DNA of 9,387 bases from Bacteroidota bacterium (GTDB lineage Bacteria > Bacteroidota > Bacteroidia > Bacteroidales > VadinHA17). The notes beneath the pieces were generated by a model that was given only the letters and a program-made list of their open reading frames with translations, had not been told where the DNA came from and ran no database searches. The position numbers and the translations under genes are program-made. This document shows positions 6,720 to 9,387 of the stretch, in pieces. Each line of letters opens with the position of its first letter. Position 1 is the first letter of the stretch. The stretch covers positions 1-9,387 of the forward strand of contig JADFUQ010000320.1 in the NCBI GenBank assembly GCA_015222065.1, in the 5' to 3' direction.

Positions 6720-7505
6720 ATGAATTTTGGTATATCAGAGTGTAGTATTGTCCCAGTACGGAAAGACCCCTCGCATCGTACAGAAATGTCAACGCAGATA
6801 TTGTTTGGAGAGAGATTCAAAATATTTGACAAAATAAAAGGCTGGGTATATGTTGAACTGCTATTTGATGGTTCCCATGGCTGGGTGGAAAACAGGTCAA
6901 TAAAAGAGTTAAATACAGAAGAATACCATATATTAACTGATAATGAGCCTGTTATTCTTCCCCGAATATCTGTTGCTCAAAGTATAGACCTGCCTCTATT
7001 ATATGAAATAATCCTTATGCCAGGAAGTGAAATATATGGCATGACCGGCAAAAAGAATGGCTTTAGTTTTATTGGAAAAGACTATAAACTGGATCATTCG
7101 GTAGAAATAAAATCAGGAACTAGCAGAGATAATATTATCGAAACAGCTAAAACATACATGAACAGTCCCTACCTTTGGGGTGGAAAATCACCATGTGGAA
7201 CTGACTGTGCAGGATTTATTCAAATGGTTTATAAAATAAACGGGATTTCTCTGCCGCGTGATGTCGGACAGCAACTGGTAAAAGGAATATCCCTGAGTTT
7301 TGTTGAAGAAGCACAACCGGGAGATCTTGCCTTTTTTGATGATGACCGGGGCCAGATCAAACATGTTGGACTTCTCCTTGAAAAAAACCAGATAATCCAC
7401 GCTTCAGGTAATGTAAGAATTGACAAATTTGACCACCAGGGTATTTACAGAGAGGAGTCTGACCAATATACCCATAAACTGCGAGTGGTGAAGAGGATAC
7501 TGTGA
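6720..7505 (+). CDS. NlpC/P60 cysteine peptidase, dipeptidyl-peptidase VI / YkfC-like
   Basis: A 261-residue peptidase expected to cut the bond between gamma-D-Glu and the diamino acid in murein peptides with a free N-terminal L-Ala. The N-terminal region has bacterial SH3-like features: a first module with PVRKDPSHRTEMSTQILFGE and GWVYVEL...GSHGWV (to about residue 62), and a second, less clear one at about 65-127. The catalytic domain (about 135-261) has PYLWGG then GTDCAGF with nucleophile Cys163, QPGDLAFF (199-206), His215 in IKHVGLLL and the third residue His227 in IIHASG. No signal peptide or lipobox is present. The promoter box 35 bases upstream supports this ATG, so the enzyme is probably cytoplasmic and acts in muropeptide recycling rather than wall remodelling. 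The gene is monocistronic as far as I can see. Confidence 0.92.
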   Translation: MNFGISECSIVPVRKDPSHRTEMSTQILFGERFKIFDKIKGWVYVELLFDGSHGWVENRSIKELNTEEYHILTDNEPVILPRISVAQSIDLPLLYEIILMPGSEIYGMTGKKNGFSFIGKDYKLDHSVEIKSGTSRDNIIETAKTYMNSPYLWGGKSPCGTDCAGFIQMVYKINGISLPRDVGQQLVKGISLSFVEEAQPGDLAFFDDDRGQIKHVGLLLEKNQIIHASGNVRIDKFDHQGIYREESDQYTHKLRVVKRIL

Positions 7506-7521
7506 GTTGGTGGAGGTCGAA

Positions 7522-7646
7522 GGAGCGAAGGAGCGAAGGAGCGAAGGAGCGAAGGAGCGAAGGAGCGAAGGGTCGAAGGAGCGAAGGGGCGAAGAGATGA
7601 AGAGAAGGGGTGAAAGGGTGAAAAAGAGAAAGGGAGAAAAAGAGAA
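7522..7646 (+). repeat. GGAGCGAA octamer array that decays in register
   Basis: Six consecutive perfect copies of GGAGCGAA fill 7522-7569. They are followed by GGGTCGAA, GGAGCGAA and GGGGCGAA (to 7593), then GAGATGAA. After one five-base slip (7602-7606) come GGGGTGAA, AGGGTGAA, AAAGAGAA, AGGGAGAA and AAAGAGAA, ending at 7646. The 8-base period is kept almost throughout while units drift to a purine-only form ending in GAA. The array starts about 16 bases after the stop of the NlpC/P60 gene. On the minus strand it reads as a repeated LRSFAPSL peptide, which I regard as spurious. Confidence 0.85.
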
Positions 7647-7689
7647 TAATGAATATCGATTACTCACAAAATAAATAAATTTCAATTAT

Positions 7690-7720
7690 GTTCGTGAGAT
7701 CGCTTCGCTAGTTAACGAAC
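7690..7720. repeat. inverted repeat GTTCGT...ACGAAC
   Basis: Six-base perfect arms enclose 19 bases that include CGCTTCGC. The complement of that core, GCGAAGCG, resembles the octamer units at 7522-7585. This may be an eroded relative of the array or an independent small hairpin. There is no T-run after it, so it does not look like a terminator. Confidence 0.35.
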
Positions 7721-7837
7721 ACCGAATAATGAAATGATTAAAAAATAAAAGAGAGAAGAGAATTGAAGAAAGGGAAAACAAGAAAATAATGAATATTGAA
7801 ATTTTTAGTTTTTATTTTCCATTTCATACTTATTAAT

Positions 7838-7966
7838 ATGTTCGAATTCAATGATTTAACTGTTTTATTGATAATTATCTTTGTTCTTATCATAGTATAT
7901 TTAGTTATGAAGAGAATTAATCGGAAAAAGCGGAGAGAATTCAGGAACAAATTTAAGAGACGTTAA
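7838..7966 (+). CDS. 42-residue single-span membrane protein with basic C-terminal tail
   Basis: This ATG-to-TAA frame encodes a short acidic start (MFEFND), one hydrophobic helix (LTVLLIIIFVLIIVYLV, residues 7-23), then a tail from residue 24 in which 12 of 19 residues are Lys or Arg (MKRINRKKRREFRN onward). The positive-inside rule predicts the N-terminus outside and the tail in the cytoplasm. The stop lies 2 bases before the Nudix ATG, so the two genes are probably co-transcribed and translationally coupled. I recognise no family. The clean hydrophobic/basic split, with no polar residue inside the span, argues for a real gene rather than a chance frame. The tail could bind acidic lipid head groups, RNA or a protein partner; the sequence does not say which. 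Standard gene finders with a length cut-off would miss it. Confidence 0.65.
   Translation: MFEFNDLTVLLIIIFVLIIVYLVMKRINRKKRREFRNKFKRR
7876..7883 (+). promoter_or_regulatory. possible internal -7 box upstream of the Nudix gene
   Basis: TATCTTTG is a perfect TAnnTTTG match inside the small membrane-protein gene, 86 bases before the Nudix ATG. It coincides with Ile-Phe-Val codons of the membrane span, so it may be chance. If used, it would let the Nudix gene be expressed without its small partner. Confidence 0.25.
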
Positions 7967-7968
7967 TA

Positions 7969-8391
7969 ATGCCTTTCACCTATTCTTATCCCCGTCCTTC
8001 AGTAACGGTTGATTGCCTTATAATTAAGAAATCCGATATACTGCTTATCCAACGTGATAAACCTCCATATGAAGGATTTTGGGCACTGCCCGGAGGTTTT
8101 ATTGAAATGGAAGAAACGCTTGAAAAAGCTGCCTGCCGTGAATTGCGGGAAGAAACCGGAATATACAACATTAAACTTGAACAATGGCGCACTTTTGATG
8201 ATCCGGACAGGGATCCCAGGGGCAGGACAATTAGTGTTATTTTTACCGGTTACCTTCGTGACAGTAATATCAAGCCAAAAGCCGCATCTGATGCACGTAA
8301 CGCCAGATGGTTCAATATTAATGACCTGCCGGAACTTGCTTTTGATCATTCGGAAATTCTGAAATTGGCAAAAGATGAATTTAAATTGTAG
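7969..8391 (+). CDS. Nudix hydrolase, ADP-ribose pyrophosphatase-like (COG1051 type)
   Basis: A 140-residue cytosolic Nudix enzyme that should hydrolyse a nucleoside diphosphate linked to another moiety, using Mg2+ or Mn2+. The Nudix box is complete: Gly43, then Glu49, then REL-REETGI at residues 57-65, with Glu61 and Glu62 as the metal ligands. Before it, FWALPGGFIE (37-46) is the usual lead-in. After it, DDPDRDPRGRTISVIF (about 77-92) is characteristic of the ADP-ribose pyrophosphatase-like group. The C-terminal ARWFNINDLPELAFDHSEIL is typical of bacterial small Nudix proteins. There is no winged-helix extension, so it is not an NrtR-type regulator. Exact substrate cannot be read from sequence. 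The start is fixed by close coupling to the small membrane-protein gene upstream. Confidence 0.93.
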   Translation: MPFTYSYPRPSVTVDCLIIKKSDILLIQRDKPPYEGFWALPGGFIEMEETLEKAACRELREETGIYNIKLEQWRTFDDPDRDPRGRTISVIFTGYLRDSNIKPKAASDARNARWFNINDLPELAFDHSEILKLAKDEFKL

Positions 8392-8424
8392 TAAAACACA
8401 TACTCGCCTCAGAACACCATATTG

Positions 8425-8438
8425 AGCACGGTGCTTTT
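8425..8438 (+). terminator. possible weak terminator after the Nudix gene
   Basis: AGCA (8425-8428) pairs with TGCT (8432-8435) around CGG, followed by TTTT. It lies 34 bases after the Nudix stop. The stem is short and the T-run only four long, so this is at best a minor signal. Confidence 0.25.
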
Positions 8439-8527
8439 ATAAAATACCAACTGAACGCAGAATACCTGCTAATTTAGTATCGTTTTTTACAAGAGTTTTT
8501 AATGCTTCGATTATTTTTTCATTATAC

Positions 8528-8563
8528 AAAAAAAAAGGCCGTCTCATTAAAGACAGCCTCTTT
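8528..8563 (-). terminator. strong intrinsic terminator for the minus-strand lipoprotein gene
   Basis: On the minus strand AGGCTGTCT (8559-8551) pairs with AGACGGCCT (8544-8536) around the loop TTAATG. The stem is perfect apart from one G-U wobble. It is extended by AAAG pairing with UUUU and followed by nine T residues (8536-8528). On the plus strand the wobble becomes a C-A mismatch and the T-run is interrupted, so it is best suited to stop transcription from the lipoprotein gene, whose stop codon is about 37 bases upstream. Confidence 0.88.
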
Positions 8564-8599
8564 ACTGTATTGTTATGACCTAACTAGTCTATTTGGTAA

Positions 8600-9379
8600 C
8601 TAAGGTACTAATGTAATGTTTTCAGTAATTGAAGTCAGAACTGAACCACCTTGATACAAGTCATAATCAATGGTCATTGTTTTAAGACAATTATCCCATA
8701 CCCCGGTAGCAGCAATAGAATATATTGGTTGAGGGGCACCATTCCAGGTAGTCTCCATATAATATTGCAATTCAATTTCAAGAGTACCATTTTCATTCAT
8801 TATCATTACCAAAGGTACCTGATCAACAATAACTTCCCCCCAGTAACCGACCATCCATCCAACATTTAAACCATTGATCATAAAATTACTGCCATCAACA
8901 AATGTTACAACCTGAGTAGCATTACCTTCCGAATCATCACCTGTCCATGTACCAACCAGATCATTTAAATCAACAAGAGGACAAAAAGCTGTCAGGGTAA
9001 TTGCTAATGTATCAGGGTCAGATGTTTTACCTCCTGATGTAGTTTCAACAACGAACAGCTTAGCCTGTACGTCCACAGAGGATTGATCCCATGCTACTTC
9101 AGCTATATTCGGATAACCTTCCTTAATGGTAATTGTAGCATTATGTCCTTCTGTAGTGAAGGAGTAAGTTGAACCACCACGGTATACACATCTATATTCA
9201 ACGCTACCTAAACCTGAAGCAGGTAATACAGTAGGTCCTGTGAAGTCAAATATCATGGGTATTACATCATTAAAATTGTAATCTTCATTTGCTTTCTCGA
9301 TCTCAGTTTTTTCACAAGCGGAAAAAAGGAACAAGAAAGCAACAAAGATGCCCAATAAACTTAATGCTTTATTTTTCAT
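8600..9379 (-). CDS. outer-surface lipoprotein with PKD-like N-terminal domain
   Basis: A 259-residue lipoprotein with signal peptide MKNKALSLLGIFVAFLFLFS and lipobox FSAC, Cys22 lipidated. The residues after it (EKTEIEK) are charged, consistent with export toward the surface in Bacteroidota, though not a textbook export signal. An N-terminal PKD/Ig-like domain (about 40-132) has VEYRCVYRGGSTYSF and ends in DPDTLAITLTAFCP. A second beta-rich domain (about 134-259) opens with LVGTWTGDDSEG and includes EIELQYYMETTWNG and GVWDNCLKTMTIDYDLY. I do not recognise a named family. This architecture often accompanies SusC/SusD pairs, and only 8 bases of upstream sequence are visible, so it may be the distal gene of such an operon beyond the right edge. 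Glycan binding is inference. A strong terminator follows it. Confidence 0.85.
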   Translation of the reverse strand: MKNKALSLLGIFVAFLFLFSACEKTEIEKANEDYNFNDVIPMIFDFTGPTVLPASGLGSVEYRCVYRGGSTYSFTTEGHNATITIKEGYPNIAEVAWDQSSVDVQAKLFVVETTSGGKTSDPDTLAITLTAFCPLVDLNDLVGTWTGDDSEGNATQVVTFVDGSNFMINGLNVGWMVGYWGEVIVDQVPLVMIMNENGTLEIELQYYMETTWNGAPQPIYSIAATGVWDNCLKTMTIDYDLYQGGSVLTSITENITLVP

Positions 9380-9387
9380 AATTTATA

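Larger units (their letters stand above)
7506..7837. other. 332-base intergenic region: octamers, small palindrome, A-rich direct repeats
   Basis: After the octamer array, GTTCGT (7690-7695) and ACGAAC (7715-7720) are perfect 6-bp inverted arms around a 19-base spacer; this could be a small hairpin. The segments 7631-7661 and 7771-7801 are imperfect direct repeats sharing AATAATGAATAT, agreeing at about 26 of 31 positions. A 15-codon aromatic-rich frame (7789-7836) runs up to one base before the small membrane-protein gene. No perfect TAnnTTTG box was found here; TAGTTTTT at 7806-7813 is a one-mismatch candidate on the plus strand. Confidence 0.5.
8392..8599. other. convergent intergenic gap after the Nudix gene
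   Basis: Between the two convergent genes lie a minor plus-strand hairpin (8425-8438), an open minus-strand frame of 30-36 codons (8437-8547) and the strong terminator at 8528-8563. I see no promoter box for a further gene. Confidence 0.5.

Noticed and set aside
3411..7646. CRISPR array
   Set aside because: Repeats are contiguous 8-mers with no spacers, and no cas genes are present.
7404..7685. Minus-strand frame reading repeated LRSFAPSL through the octamer array
   Set aside because: It is produced by translating the GGAGCGAA repeat (three octamers equal eight codons) and overlaps the end of the NlpC/P60 gene; no family, promoter or composition supports it.
7999..8349. Minus-strand frame antisense to the Nudix gene
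   Set aside because: The plus strand carries a perfect Nudix box; the antisense product has no recognisable features.
1..9387. Novel defence, toxin-antitoxin or phage system
   Set aside because: Every large gene belongs to a housekeeping or lipoprotein class, with no nuclease, helicase, integrase, transposase or reverse transcriptase motifs; only the small basic membrane protein and the intergenic elements remain unexplained.

Overview
The window looks like chromosomal DNA from a member of the Bacteroidota, probably a Bacteroidales/Marinilabiliales-type organism. The DNA is visibly AT-rich. Upstream of several genes there are matches to the Bacteroidota -7 promoter box TAnnTTTG, and no convincing Shine-Dalgarno sequences. 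Two genes encode Bacteroidota-style surface lipoproteins. An ftsK gene is followed by lolA, and the intergenic DNA is rich in 7-8 bp tandem repeats. The species assignment is inference; no rRNA, tRNA, phage, IS transposase or CRISPR is visible.

Layout. 1-91: the end of a TTACGGG heptamer array and a promoter. 92-811 (+): a lipoprotein resembling the GLPGLI/DUF4412 type, apparently started at TTG. 812-1037: a gap with octamer doublets, nested palindromes and the ftsK promoter. 1038-3407 (+): the DNA translocase FtsK. 3411-3442: an octamer array directly after the ftsK stop. 3505-4158 (+): the periplasmic lipoprotein carrier LolA. 4175-6322 (-): a membrane HD-domain phosphodiesterase of the PgpH (7TMR-HD) type, convergent with lolA. 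6323-6719: divergent promoters flanking a roughly 143-bp imperfect palindromic element built from CTTTGCG/CGCAAAG words. 6720-7505 (+): an NlpC/P60 peptidase with N-terminal SH3-like region and no signal peptide. 7506-7837: an octamer array that decays with distance, then A-rich imperfect repeats. 7838-7966 (+): a 42-residue single-span membrane protein with a strongly basic tail. 7969-8391 (+): a Nudix hydrolase 2 nt downstream of that small gene. 8392-8599: a gap with a strong intrinsic terminator serving the minus strand. 8600-9379 (-): a second lipoprotein, possibly the last gene of a surface (Sus-like) operon that lies beyond the right edge.

How the genes fit together. Most of the window is cell-envelope and division housekeeping: chromosome segregation (FtsK), outer-membrane lipoprotein transport (LolA), probable cyclic di-AMP turnover (PgpH type) and murein-peptide recycling (NlpC/P60), plus nucleotide clean-up (Nudix). 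I see no obvious new multi-gene defence or mobile system. The parts worth a second look lie between the genes: one octamer family placed directly after two unrelated stop codons, the palindromic CTTTGCG element, and the small basic membrane protein coupled to the Nudix gene.
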